Positions 22,501 through 32,449 of a DNA stretch of 64,000 bases are shown here, one piece after another. This DNA is from Symbiodinium natans. Lineage: Eukaryota > Sar > Dinophyceae > Suessiales > Symbiodiniaceae. The notes under the pieces are model-generated. The model was not told where the DNA came from, did not search any database, and saw only the letters and a program-made list of their open reading frames with translations. A program made the position numbers and the translations under genes. The stretch spans positions 321,809 to 385,808 of the forward strand of contig CAJNDS010002429.1 of NCBI GenBank assembly GCA_905221605.1, in the 5' to 3' direction. How positions within the stretch are numbered: the first letter of the stretch is position 1; every line of letters begins with the position of its first letter.

Positions 22501-23460
22501 ATGTCGCGAAGGGTGCTGCAGGACCCTGGCGTCGCATTCTAGTCGCAGTCCCACCGCAATCGCGCCGCAAGCATGTTTTCGTGGCGTCGCATTCGAGTCG
22601 CAGTCCCACCGCAATCGCGCCGCAAGCATGTTTTCGTGAGCAGTGGCAAGCTTTGCAGGACCACAGCGGCGTTGACTCCAGTTTCATCGACAAGTTGCAG
22701 TTCGAGAAGTGCAAGCACAAGGCCTGGACCTCTTGAGGTACTCTCGTGTAAGTCGACAGAGATGCAACCCGCTGTCATTGCCGCAGAAGGGAGAAGGCTA
22801 GGACACACTCATCAGCCGTCTGCTGTCAGGTCCTATCTCTTTGCGTGGCAGACTCCACACCACTCCGGGAGAAGGCGGAGATCGGGGGGACACTCGGGGA
22901 CTGTTCAGTCTTAAGTGCTTTTTCCACTTAAAAAAGGATTTGGATGCCATCTTCAACCTTGTTGATTACGATGACTCTGGCATCGTCGAGGTCGAGGCAA
23001 TTCATACTCAGAATTTCTTGTTGGGGACTGGGACTCTAGGCACAACATTGCAAACCACTCAAGGCCATGTAGGCAATTGAAAGCGGCACCAAAGCGAGGA
23101 GCTCCTGTACGGCATGGTGCAAGTGTCCGCCGAGCTGCGTCCCATGTCCGGTGCCTGAAGATATTTGGAAAAACTCGAACTGCATGTCTCAGACTCTTGT
23201 GGAAGTTGTTTGTTGAGGTCCATATTGGAACTACGCCGGAGCTTCGCCAGAAGCCAAGAAGCTTGCATCAGTCTTTTACTGTTTTCGGGCCGGAGAGCAT
23301 GCCGAACATGTCGTATACTAAAGTACGGAGCCACGTTCCCTTCCCACGCCTCCCTTCCCCACCCATGTTGTTCTTTTGTAGCTCTGGTCACCTCGAGGCC
23401 CGCGGCTTGAATGCGGTGAGCCAACAGGTGGATTTGCAAGTGGCTCTTACAAATGACTCA
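19085..23460 (+). CDS. Voltage-gated cation channel, single 6TM domain with C-terminal EF-hand
   Basis: The exons in order rebuild one S1-S6 channel. S1 has ILANALVIGLETDQ (about 19359). S2 has FLSLFAVELCLR joined to LCAYGLLGFF. S3 has VFDFVLVFLGV (20341). S4 is LLRILRIFRIFRVMRQ (about 21074), with Arg at every third position. S5 is VSVICVLILYICAIVLT (about 21350). The pore loop is GSLGSSMLTLFELMAFPNM (21803). S6 has LVIFVIFGAFMMAALASL (22086) continued by LTGVITEGMVEKSRMRQ (22237). A charged linker with EEERRFERE follows. The EF-hand loop DYDDSGIVEVEE is completed across an intron, then comes LLYGMVQVSAELRPMS. It probably passes cations across a membrane under voltage and calcium control. 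Ion selectivity is not inferable with confidence. The N-terminus and last exon are uncertain. Confidence 0.82.
19469..19542 (+). repeat. (GT)37 microsatellite starting at a splice donor
   Basis: A perfect run of 37 GT units begins exactly after the S1 exon, which ends ...TTTGCCAG. The first GT of the array is the natural donor. Other frames through the array give only Cys-Val strings. Confidence 0.85.
19724..19777 (+). other. 54-bp GC-AG intron inside S2 of the first channel
   Basis: Removing 19724 (GC) to 19777 (AG) joins VELCLR to LCAYGLLGFF in frame, matching the S2 helix of the family. Both ends carry the same AG|GC context (GCAGGC at the donor, GCAGGCT at the acceptor), so the cut could be shifted by a few bases with the same product. 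Confidence 0.7.
21875..21913. repeat. G-tract cluster just after the pore-loop exon
   Basis: Runs of 10, 7 and 10 G, separated by ACAT or AGACAT, start within about 10 bases of the end of the pore-loop coding sequence. The + strand, and so the pre-mRNA, could form a G-quadruplex. This is probably in the intron between the pore and S6 exons. Confidence 0.7.
22528..22637 (+). repeat. 55-bp tandem duplication in the channel gene
   Basis: Two adjacent 55-bp copies (22528-22582 and 22583-22637) differ at one base (T/G in ATTC-T/G-AG). The unit is not a multiple of three, so it would shift the frame if translated. It lies between the S6 linker and the EXWQALQDHSGVDSSF exon and is probably intronic. 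Confidence 0.85.
22997..23098 (+). other. GC-AG intron that splits the EF-hand loop
   Basis: The upstream exon ends with codons for GIVEVE. The intron begins GCAATT and ends GCGAG, and the next exon begins GAG CTC CTG TAC. The splice supplies the twelfth loop residue (Glu) and gives the continuous family text EVEELLYGMVQVS. The intron is in phase 0. Confidence 0.75.
23146..23217 (+). other. GT-AG intron with GTCC repeated at both ends
   Basis: The junction AT|GTCCGG ... TTGAG|GTCC restores an ATG TCC ATA TTG codon series, giving AELRPMS joined to ILELRRSFARSQ. The four bases GTCC occur at the start of the intron and at the start of the next exon, a short direct repeat at the intron ends. Confidence 0.7.
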
Positions 23461-23989
23461 TGCAAGAGACTTGCATGTCCTCCTTGCTAAGCTCGGCTCG
23501 GCCTCGGTAGGTAAATCTGTTGGATTCCCGGCTGCAGATGATGGATGCACGACTGCAGGAGGCCTGACTTGGGTATCGGCAGCTAGAGTATGCATAGTCA
23601 GGGTCATAGTCATGCCGTGTATTCGGCCAGGTTCTGGCGAAGCCAAAGATGGATGCGAACCTGTAGCTTCACCTGTCCCACAGCGTCTCACAAACGCTGT
23701 GGGCTTTTTCTTTGACTCCACCTTCGACTGGGAAAGGATTTGCAGTAGACTCAGTAGACACTATGTTGCTGGCACTGGCATCCAGCTAGTAGTGCCCAAT
23801 CTATCCTTTCACCAGACTTGCCGTCACTCACAATGTACAAGCTGTGCAAAGATTGCAGCTGCATGCGCCTAACGACCAAAATGCACGATTGTGGAGATGT
23901 AGGGACAGATTGCCGCAGGTCCATTCCGTCGACATGAGAGCACGTCTGGCATCCTAACCAACCCCGCCTTCTTCAGCTTGAGGTGCACT

Positions 23990-24935
23990 TTTTCAGGAGG
24001 AGGAGGACGACGACGATGATGAGGATCGGGATGATGACAATGATGATGATGAGACGAAGAAGAATGATGACATGGTGATATGATTGTATAATGATATGAA
24101 TATGACGATAATGAAATTATTTGTGCTGGATGGAAGTGTGCGTGTATGTGCCGTGAACTATTGTGCTAGGCAAGTCTGCACGGTAGTTGTTTACTTCTGC
24201 AAACTCCTGTTTGTCTAGCTGTTTGAATTTGTTGGTCATTAGCCTCAAGAACCGCGGTTGGGAGGAGCAGTTCGCAGATATGCAGGCCTGCATTTTTGAC
24301 CACCCTCGCGATAAGTTGCTGCGAGCAACCATTACAGCCCATGCATTGGGTTGGTTCGTAGTTGCACAGCATGGCACAGCACTGCTGCATGTAAGATACC
24401 AGTGTAGTCTCCCCGATGCCGACGCCATCTCAGCCACTTGTGCCTCCGCCATCTGAGCTGCAGGCGAAGCATTGGAGACTCTTGCTGTTTTGTAATTTTG
24501 CATGTGTGCGATAGCAAGATTGTATTCAGGATCGCCTCCGGGTGGCGAAAACCCAGTTCGATGAAAACGTGGAGATGCTCTGCGCAGAGCTTGATTGTGC
24601 CCTGGCTGCTCATTTTTGGTCGAAGCCTTTTTGCACTGACTTGGATGCACGAACCTCCCCAAGCGGCCAAGGCGTGCTCTTGCAGGCACATGAATGCGTG
24701 ACGTGCATTGACAGAGCTGCGGCCAGCTTAGCATCTTATGACAACAGGAAGGAGGTTGAACTGTCAGAGCTTGTCAGACAAGGCCCGTGGCGTTGCCACC
24801 AGCAGCAATGTGGACGAAACAGTTCACCTTTCTGTTGCACCGCTTCAGCTCAGCGATGAGACGGATGTGGGCGTTAGAACGGCCCAGACTGACACTTGCC
24901 CAAGAACATGTTCAGTGTTCAGTGCACGATAAGTG
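23990..24935 (+). other. Unassigned exons: acidic tail and helical segments
   Basis: After a pyrimidine-rich stretch ending TTTTTCAG (23996), a reading frame encodes a run of Glu and Asp (EEEDDDDDEDRDDD and onward) and stops at about 24082. It could be an acidic C-terminus or chance coding of a GAN repeat. At 24187-24390 a frame gives SLKNRGWEEQFADMQACIF. At 24535-24740 another gives LRVAKTQFDENVEMLCAELD. These look like exons, but I recognise no family. They might belong to the preceding channel gene or to a separate one. Confidence 0.3.
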
Positions 24936-25439
24936 TTGATTTGGCAAGAAGACATCAATCTCTGTGCCTCTATTCGTCTGATGTCCGATCAACCACCTGG
25001 GCGTGAATGTAATTTTATCGCCAACGCGATGCCGCCTCGGCAAGGGTACCGAGGGGTAGTGGGGGTGAGGGGGGGGAAGGCGGCATGCCAGTTTTGCAGA
25101 GGGCGTCGCGCCGTGACTCCCGACGAACACACAAACATACGCAAACCCATCTTCGAAAACCAATGTCATCATGAGGAGGTTGGGTATGCTTCGATTAATC
25201 GTCGGATGCATCCGCGTGGGTGATGCACATTGGCATAAGAATTACGAGGTATGCATCTGCATGTGGAGGCAGTTCTGGAAATATTGACCACCACATCTGG
25301 CAAGACGGACGAAGTCAACCAGCCACCTCTTGGGGTTCTAGCGCCCACGGTTTCAATTGTAAGGACACAGGTAGTGCTCGCGGAGGGCTGCATCGGCATT
25401 CCGGCGCTGGACTCGGCGCAGGGTTGCCTGGGATGTAAG

Positions 25440-25860
25440 GGCGGAGACCGCGTTGCGTTAGTCGTCCAAGCCCGCTGCCCCGACGCCACGCGAGCCTGCG
25501 TTGCAGCCCTGGAGCAACCCCGGGCGGCGGGCGGATCGCACGCGCTTGCGCAGCGCCAGCCCAAGGGATGGGCTGACTGCCTCCGGACGAAAAACGAAAA
25601 AAAAAAGCCGTGCTCGGAGACTGGCCTCGCCAGCTTTCACAGCCGCCCGCAAGGCAGATCGCTTTGCAGTGGCGCCTCCACCTGTTTGCGCCCTTCTTCG
25701 GACGTGCACATCGTTCGGCGACCATGCGATGGCGTGCCCGCGCACGGGGCTGCTGGCACCCACCCTTGAGGCGTTCGCTGGGAAAAACATGATGCTGACA
25801 CGGCCAAGCAGTGACCGAGAGCATTATGAATATGCAGGCGCAAAAAAAATGACGAACTGA
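25440..25860 (+). mobile_element. RT-type retroelement fragment, C-terminal (Cys/His) part
   Basis: The + strand frame contains SFGDHAMACPRTGLLA. This matches the conserved Y-G-D-H-A-L-A-C-P-R-T-G-L-L-A segment near the C-terminus of a retroelement family I recall as abundant in dinoflagellate genomes. The same motif recurs at 31450 in another copy. The copy is broken: the expected His-Thr-Thr downstream segment is missing. The GC content is higher than in the flanking host genes. Confidence 0.6.
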
Positions 25861-26081
25861 AAATTATGACGCATGACAACTTGAGCTGAAACATAAGGTG
25901 TGCCTTCCCGCATTGCAGTGCATCCCAGGCGCGCAGCATCTTCACCACGTCGATGGTTGAAGTGGACCGCTCGTGCCAACAACCTTTGGACAGCAGCTTG
26001 ACCTACAAAAGGGGGGGGGGTGGGGTGTTACGTGGGCAACCATCAATTCTTGTTTCGCTGGGTGAAGCACATGGCGGACTT

Positions 26082-26185
26082 AAGTTCAATAAGGGGACGG
26101 CGTAGTTTGGCTAAGTTGACTTTGGACGGCTCATGGTCCCCGAGCTCGGAACCCCAACCCTCCAAAGTTCAATAAGGGGACGGCG
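26082..26185. repeat. 21-bp direct repeat
   Basis: The string starting aagttcaataaggggacgg occurs identically at 26082-26102 and 26165-26185. Between them are 62 bp of unrelated sequence. It may mark duplication at an insertion, or part of a longer dispersed repeat. Confidence 0.85.
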
Positions 26186-26379
26186 CGCTCCAAAAGATTA
26201 GGCGGCAGCTTTCATAAGTTCCAAGCTATTCCCGCAACTGCGAGATAGAACAGGGCATGATGCAAGATCTGGTACTTGTAGGTACCGCTCTTGTTATAAC
26301 GTTGTTGATGTTGCGTGCGCTACAGGCTTCTGTCCGTAACGCTGCCGCGATGCAGTTGTTGCAACACACAAGCAGTGGT

Positions 26380-26600
26380 GTCCCATGACCCTGTGCGTTC
26401 TAATGATGCTGTGCAGGCAGAGGCTCCGGTCCGCGGTTTGTTCGATATTCAGCCACGGCGCGACATTGGTCTCTCCCGTTGCACGTGATGGCTTGCCACA
26501 ATGGTGCTCGGCGGATGAAGATGGGGCCGCGCTGGCGCCGCGGCTGCGCTTTGCAAACAGGCGACCTACCCGGAGCTGTTACGCAACGGTCCCCAGCACC
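26380..26600 (+). mobile_element. RT-type retroelement fragment, extreme C-terminal part
   Basis: The + strand frame reads HGATLVSPVARDGLPQW followed by ADEDGAALAP. It is the same segment as the TLVS.LARDGTPHCGAADRDG text at about 31666-31735 of another copy. It may be the continuation of the 25.4-25.9 kb fragment after an insertion or rearrangement of about 500 bp. Confidence 0.6.
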
Positions 26601-26885
26601 TTGTCGGTTCGGGAGGTAGGGGGCTCGTTCGCGACCGTGTTCGCCCGCACCGGTTACGGCTCCGCCGGCTCTTGCGAAACGCCGCGGCCACTGGACGCAG
26701 TTGTCGGCCGCTGTCCAGCGAGCCACAGCTTTGGCTGCCTCTCCGACAGTCCGGTGCAGAGCGCGGACTCGTTGTTTGTTTTGTCCGACTGAGGATCGTT
26801 TTCTCTGGCCGACGCAAAAAAGGACAGGACAAAAATATTCGCGAACAACGTGAACAGGTGCAAAGAGCAGTAGGACACCCCCGGG

Positions 26886-26925
26886 TCTCTCTCTCTCTCT
26901 CTATCTCTCTGTCTCTTTCTCTCTG

Positions 26926-26969
<44 letters not shown>
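26886..26969. repeat. (CT)n microsatellite
   Basis: Interrupted CT repeats of about 84 bases. Frames through it give Ser-Leu (+) or Arg-Glu (-) strings without protein meaning. Confidence 0.9.
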
Positions 26970-26976
<7 letters not shown>

Positions 26977-27289
26977 TTCTCTACGTACTGCGTACGACTG
27001 CGACAAGAACATCGCCGACGCACCCCACACCCGGTCACACGTGACGCTCAGATGACAATACTACAATTGGCACATCTGGCGCCACAAATGCCCCGCCGCT
27101 TGAGTGCGTGCTTGACGGCAGCCAGATGCCGCTCCCGGCGTGGTAACCCGCAGATCCCGCAGTTAGACCGATTCGGGACCATGGTCATGCAGGAATAAAT
27201 AGCATGAACGCTGGGGGAGACGCAGCCGACGCACGCACGAGCAGCACACGGACCTGGTGAAATGAGGAGCTCAGCGACCGTGGGTCGCA

Positions 27290-28615
27290 CTGTCAGGGCA
27301 CGCCCGGCTCATCGCATACCATGGCCGCACGCCGCGAGGGAAGAAGCGGGAGGCGCGCAGTCACGAGTTCTGGCGGCAGACGCCGCTCTCGCGACTTGGC
27401 ACGCTCAGCTTCCGCAGCCGGCGAGGCAAGCACAGCTAGATCCACGCGGGCATGGAACCTTGTCATGCTCGTTCCATGCATGCTTCTGATGCGCGATGCG
27501 CAACAGGGAGCCCCAAACCGCTCCGACTTGACTAGCCGCGTCGCGGCCTTCCAACGGGGAGAGTGGACTCAACTCATCCGGGCTGCCGGGCCACCCGAAA
27601 GCCCGCCGGCCCAAAGGCAACAGTTTTGGCGAGACGAGGCTGCTGCCGCCCACAATTGCAACCAGGCCTGTGCGCAGGTCCGCAAAGGAAAGCTTTCGTG
27701 TGCTGGCCAAGTGTCAACCGTGGCGGAGCCCTCCCCCGGAACGGAGGACGCTTGGCGAGCACTCACGGACCCAGCACGTCGGCCGACGTCTCCGCGTTCC
27801 CCGCTTCTGCCCGGCTTCTTCGAATTCGAGTCCCCACAGCCAATGCGTCGCTGCAGCCGCGGTGTCAACCGTTTTGTGCGAGGCGAAGCGAGGCAGGGAG
27901 GGCAGTGGGGCTGTCGGGCATGCGGGCTGAACATTGGAAGCTCCTGTTGCAGAAGCCGTGAGCCCGCCGCCAAGTACCTAGTGCGCGCATGATATGGACT
28001 GCACCGGCCATGCATGGCCCGGCTCTACGGCTCTTACGCAAACCCGACGGAGGATCCGTGTGCTACTTGTTGAGCTCATGGTGATGGCCGCTTGCAAACT
28101 AGTGGCAGGGCTTGTGCCAAGCGAGGTTGTTGATGGACTTCGACTCGGACGGATGGTCGCCCTCACCAAGCCCAACGATATCTTCCGCCGCCTCGTGTCC
28201 CGCACGCTCGCCGCTTTCCGGTCAGCCTGCGCCCCTGTCCAATATGCGCTGTCCACGCGCGCTGGCGCGCTGGCGCGGAAGCTCTCTTGCGAGCACTTCG
28301 CCTCGCAACTGAGCTGCAACTGCGCGCCAAGGTCCATAGCGTGGATGGCGCAGGGAGACGGGGAGCTGCGAGCGCACGTGCGTGCTCCACGATGTGAATG
28401 GCCGGGGGCACGAGTTAATTCAGGCGGAAGGCGGTGAGAAAGGTGACCAACTCATACCTAGGCTGTATGCTGTCGGTGTGCACCCTGCCCTACAGGCGGC
28501 GCATTCCCAGTTGCAGCCGGGTGAGGAACTCATTGCGTTCCTGGATCACACATACATGGTATCACGCCAGACCGCAGGGTGCCAGCCTTGGAAGCTTATG
28601 GTAACCGCTGCGTTC
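27290..28615 (+). mobile_element. Degenerate non-LTR-like reverse transcriptase copy
   Basis: Frame-shifted pieces rebuild much of an RT protein. A linker region has AFQRGEWTQLIRAAGPPES and WRALTDPARRPTSPRSP (about 27558-27802). RT palm text follows: RMVALTKP, then FRRLVSRTLAAF and YALSTRAG (28147-28268). Next comes EGGEKGDQLIPRLYAVGVHP and then the region of the catalytic box, AFLDHTYMV (about 28543). The box should read F-L-D-D. The second Asp is His (codon CAC at 28557-28559), so the copy is inactive even before its frameshifts are considered. RT synthesises element DNA from RNA. It adjoins the mitochondrial insertion. Confidence 0.72.
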
Positions 28616-28619
28616 ATTC

Positions 28620-29200
28620 ACATCGTGCGTGCATTTGTAATACAATTCATGCGTCCTTTGTCCTTATAATTGTATTAATGCACGAACGAAGTGAGAACGC
28701 GTACTGTAATTCTATTGCAAACTAGTGCGCGAATAGAATGAAAGTAGCGCACGAAAAGATAATAAGAATAGAATTATATTCATCAGGAAATAGGATTATA
28801 TCTCCAAAAAACCAGAACTTCTATAATATAAGCATTACATTGCATGGCTTTCTTATGATCTTCTTTTTAGCAATGCCTGGCTTGTTTGGAGGATTTGGAA
28901 ATTATTTTGTATCTATCTTTCAAGGGTCTCCAGAAGTGGTATATCCTAGAGTCAATAATTTTTCTATCTTAATTCACTTAACGCGTACTATAAGTATTAA
29001 TGTGCCTTCTTACTCTCTTCACGGTAATAATATTAATGACAAGGAGTGAGCGACGCGTGAATTATATTATTACAGGTGAAGAAAGAAGATGAGAGAAAAG
29101 CCACATAAAATATACTAAAAAGCGTGCACTTCATTTACCTTTTAATACATTTTATTAGGCTTTTAGTGAACGCAACCTTAACTTCATTGTTAGTACTGTT
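28620..29200 (+). pseudogene. cox1: Mitochondrial cox1 fragment inserted in nuclear DNA (NUMT)
   Basis: This stretch is much richer in A+T than its flanks. A frame from about 28777 to 28980 reads as cytochrome c oxidase subunit 1 of dinoflagellate type: ELYSSGNRIISPKNQNFYNI, then HGFLMIFFLAMPGLFGGFG and SPEVVYPRVNNFSIL. In the mitochondrion this protein is the core of complex IV. Similarity stops abruptly after NNFSILI, where unrelated A+T-rich sequence follows, and before ELYSS. It is therefore an internal piece of about 65-70 codons. An inverted repeat at 28628-28647 and 28668-28684 could form a hairpin, as is usual in dinoflagellate mtDNA. It may be a NUMT of already scrambled mtDNA. A chimeric assembly is the alternative. 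Confidence 0.82.
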
Positions 29201-29259
29201 CCCCCGTTAACCAATCATCCGGGCTGGAACTACGAAGAGAGAAACGAATAAGGGAACGA

Positions 29260-30400
29260 ATGTACTGGCTGACCACCGCTGGCCAAGCTTTGCCCCAGGA
29301 GGCTGCTGATTCGGAGCTGAACCTCCCGCTGCACGAGTGCCACCGCCCCCGCCCGCCCCTCGGCGCGCCCGCCCTGCGCCTTCGTCCTGCTGCAAAACCG
29401 CCCGCTCGGCCACAGGCCGAAGCTGATCCCAAGCCCAAGCGCAAGCGAGGAGAACCGGCCGCAAAAAAAGGTCCGGCGCAACTAGCGGCTACTGCCTGCC
29501 GAGGTCTGGTGCTCCCAACGGGCAGAGCAGGTTACCTCACTTGCTGCCATCCTCCGTGAAGTAGGGGATCCCCATGAAAGATACTACCTCCCCGGCCCTT
29601 TGCAGGAGGCGCATCTTGCCCTCCTGCTGGGTGAGGCGGAAGCGCTTGCTTTGGCGCGAGTGCTTGATGAAAGGGGGGCCCCTGTTGACGTGCCCTCCGT
29701 TGCTCTTCCTGATGGCGCGGTGGTCCGCTTTTTCCCTGCGGACCGGCACCAACTCAGCTCCATCCTGCTGAGCCCGCGCCGCTTGCACCTCAAACTGCCG
29801 ATGCGTTGCCCGGGCCCCAACAGATGGCGCCGGCACCGACCACGGAGCGGCCACCTTCCAGGTCCGGGTCCCCAACCCCGCGTTCAGCGACCAGCACGGA
29901 GCTTGACCCTCCTGTGGACCCATGCGCGCGTGCAGCTAGACCGTGCCAAGACGCGTATTCAGAACGCAGCAGGCGCGGGTGAACCAGTTTGGGTCGGGGG
30001 CTGGGCACTGCCCCGTGACCAACAAGGCCTCAATGTCTCGGGCACGCCGCTCGGGTCTGATGTCCAACGCCAGCTCGCGCTGAAACGGGAGGCCCACGAT
30101 CGTCTGCTGCAGGCCATCCCCACATTCAAGACCTTCAAGCGGCATGGCTTCTGCTGCGTTACTGCGCTGCACCGCGTGCCAATTACCTCGTCCGCGTTCT
30201 GCCCCACTGCAGAAACGGAGGCCATCAAGGGGAGCGGGAGGCGAAGCCTGGGAAGAGAGGGGACGCGAGGGTGGTTTCTGGAGATGCCGCCCGCGCCGTC
30301 AGGACACGGGCGGCAAATGGCCCCGACTGTGAGTCCAGGAGGGGACAGCCGCTCCTTCAAGCTCGCGCTCCGCCTCCCGGCGTAGGAAGCCATCGACAGA
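29260..30400 (+). mobile_element. Degenerate retroelement copy, N-terminal and post-RT parts
   Basis: A proline/alanine-rich stretch (29278-29500) is followed by a long open stretch with YYLPGPLQEAHLALLLGEAE (about 29581). From about 29920 comes RVQLDRAKTRIQNAAGAGEP, then GWALPRDQQGLNVSGTPLGS and AHDRLLQAIP. The latter resembles the segment after the RT catalytic box (the K-T-R-x-x-N-A-A-G and G-x-P-x-G motifs) in the family described at 27.3 kb. The two may be parts of one element split by the mitochondrial insertion, but the middle section does not align clearly. Confidence 0.5.
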
Positions 30401-30910
30401 CTGCGACGCGGAGCTGCCAACCACAAGTGAGATCGAAGTCGGGGTCCTCCTCATCGACAACAGGCACGGCGGCATCCAGCAGAGATGCCCCGGCAGCGGC
30501 GTCAAAGCCGAGAGGGCGGAGCGAAGCGCGGGCCTCTCGAAGGGACGATAGGATTGGAGGCAGCGCAGCATCCGTCTGCAGGGAGTCGGTGAGGGCTTGC
30601 GCGAAGGAGCGGCTCCGAAGGGCGACGGCTTTGATGGAATCCGCCCAGGATGCCCCAAACGCCGCCATCGCGTGCCGAGCCGCACTGCGGAGACCCAGGC
30701 CCGCCATGACGCAATGCCAGCTGCACACGGAGAGCCACTGTGGGTGGCAGGCCGGCGGCTGCATCCGCGAAGAGAAAGAGCATCAAGACAGGAGAGGATT
30801 GCGGTGTCATGCGCAGCAGCATAGGCGCGTGTGCTAAGTGGCGAAAGCGCGCGCAAAGGGTGCGGAGCACGAGGAGCAGCGCAGTAGGACAGTACAAGCA
30901 ACTGCATAGC
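30299..30910 (-). mobile_element. Retroelement fragment, reverse orientation
   Basis: Read on the - strand from 30907, the frame gives VLSYCAAPRAPHPLRALSP, then FGASWADSIKAVALRSRSF and CGWQLRVAVCRWLP. These match the post-RT region of the same retroelement family (the Y-C-A-S-P-R and W-A-S-W-A-D motifs). The reverse orientation relative to 27.3-30.2 kb and 31.1-32.0 kb shows nested or rearranged insertions. Confidence 0.6.
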
Positions 30911-30979
30911 ATCCGATAAGCGTCATGCTCCTGCGTGTGGCCTCGCCTGCGATCGGAGTAGCGAGCGGTGGCTGGCGCG

Positions 30980-30985
<6 letters not shown>

Positions 30986-31028
<43 letters not shown>
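30986..31028. repeat. (GGCT)n microsatellite
   Basis: About ten and a half perfect GGCT units. They separate a - strand from a + strand retroelement fragment. Confidence 0.9.
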
Positions 31029-31030
<2 letters not shown>

Positions 31031-31079
31031 GGATGGCAGCAAAACGCGGTCGCGAACGTAAAGGTTGCGGTGTACGCGA

Positions 31080-32030
31080 CGCCAGCCATGCGGCCAGTCA
31101 CCAAGGCCTACGTCCTGGTTAGGGGCGCCGGAAGGCCTCCAGCCAACTCGTGCCAGCGGGGGCGCGCTTCCCAGCCTTCTGTCCGCGGTAGCGCCCGAGC
31201 TGCTTCAGCTTGGACCAAGCCACCCTCGCCCGCTCATCGCGCTATTGTGCATTCACAAGCTGGGCCCCAAACCAAGGCGGCGCATGGCTCACGGCCATCC
31301 CAAGTGACCCCCACACGACGCTCTCCCCGGATGATGCAGATCGCACTAAAAAAAAATCGCACTGAGGCGTCGTCGCCTCCGCCTGCCGCTTCCGCTGGCC
31401 GCGCGGAGGGGATGGCGGGCAATCCACCCCGAGTTTTTGGCTGCCTTGTCGATGAGCACGGCGACCATGCCTTGGCTTGCGCACGGGCCTGCTCGTGCGC
31501 CGTGCCAAAGTCATCCAGCGCGCCTGGGTGCGCGTCGCACGCGAGTCTGTCGGGCCGGAGGGGCAAGTGCTGGCTGGCCCATACCACCGCGCTTGGAGTA
31601 CCCCCGAAACACCGTCGCCGCTTGGACCTCGTCGTTGGGAGGGCGCTATGCTGCATGCGACGCCACACTCGTCTCGCTGCTGGCGAGGGATGGCACGCCC
31701 CACTGCGGAGCCGCAGACCGTGACGGGGCCGTGCTGCACGCGGCCGAGCGGCGTAAGTGAGCCACTACCCCGAGTTTGCACAGGGGGGGGGTCGCGACAG
31801 GTTGGGGGGCGCTGGAACGCCGAGGCTGCGCCTGGTCCGCTTGCAAGCGGGCCTGCCGCGCCCCCGGCGCTGGCGTCGCCTGGGCGCGCAGGTGGTGGAG
31901 CGCCCATTCCGTTGCATGCTCAACGGCGCTGGGGAGGGCAAGGGTGGTAGCGGGGCAGCCGCAAGACAGCCTGCCGACCCTGGCTGCAGTCCTGGCGCTT
32001 GGCGACCGGGTCGGCTGCCGCTAGGTTAAT
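31080..32030 (+). mobile_element. Retroelement fragment, C-terminal domain
   Basis: Frame-shifted but ordered + strand segments cover the C-terminal third of the family: SQAGPQTKAAHG, MMQIALKKN, LVDEHGDHALACARA (Cys/His segment), WLAHTTALGVPPKHRRRLDL, TLVSLLARDGTPHCGAAD, then VGGRWNAEA. It ends with VLALGDRVGC just before the stop near 32027. At least three frame changes and several lost residues show it is non-functional. It is the most complete C-terminus of the family in this window. Confidence 0.68.
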
Positions 32031-32449
32031 TTGTTAGTTAGCAGGCATGAAAGTCAAATGGCAAAGGACACGGCAAGGGCGCCAACAAGGGCAACGGCAA
32101 GGCAGAGCAGCTGGCCCGGGCCATCTTGGGACTGGGCCGTGAGGGTAGGTCCCTTTTGGCTAGTCAGCCTTTGTTATGTGCAGACTGCCTCTGCAGCCAC
32201 AGGCGCTGGCGTCAGACCACAGCTGCCGTGGCGCGGAAGGCAACGTGCACAGCACTGCTACACAAGTGTCGGCGTCGACCCGTGCAAAAAGTGCCGGGGG
32301 TTGAAGCACTGTTGAAGCTGCAGGGCTGCCAGGTTGCTGTTTGCCTTTTCTGTCGTGGCAGCACGTGCGCGCCTCACCCATCCCCTGCACACCCCACCCG
32401 GTCATGCCGAGGCCGAGGCGACGATGGGCACCCGCAGCGCAACGACGTC

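Noticed and set aside
26672-27055. Ser-Leu-rich frame through the (CT)n repeat
   Set aside because: This is simple-sequence translation only.
30970-31050. Possible repeat protein with Gly-Trp-Leu-Ala units
   Set aside because: The units come from a (GGCT)n microsatellite between two retroelement fragments.
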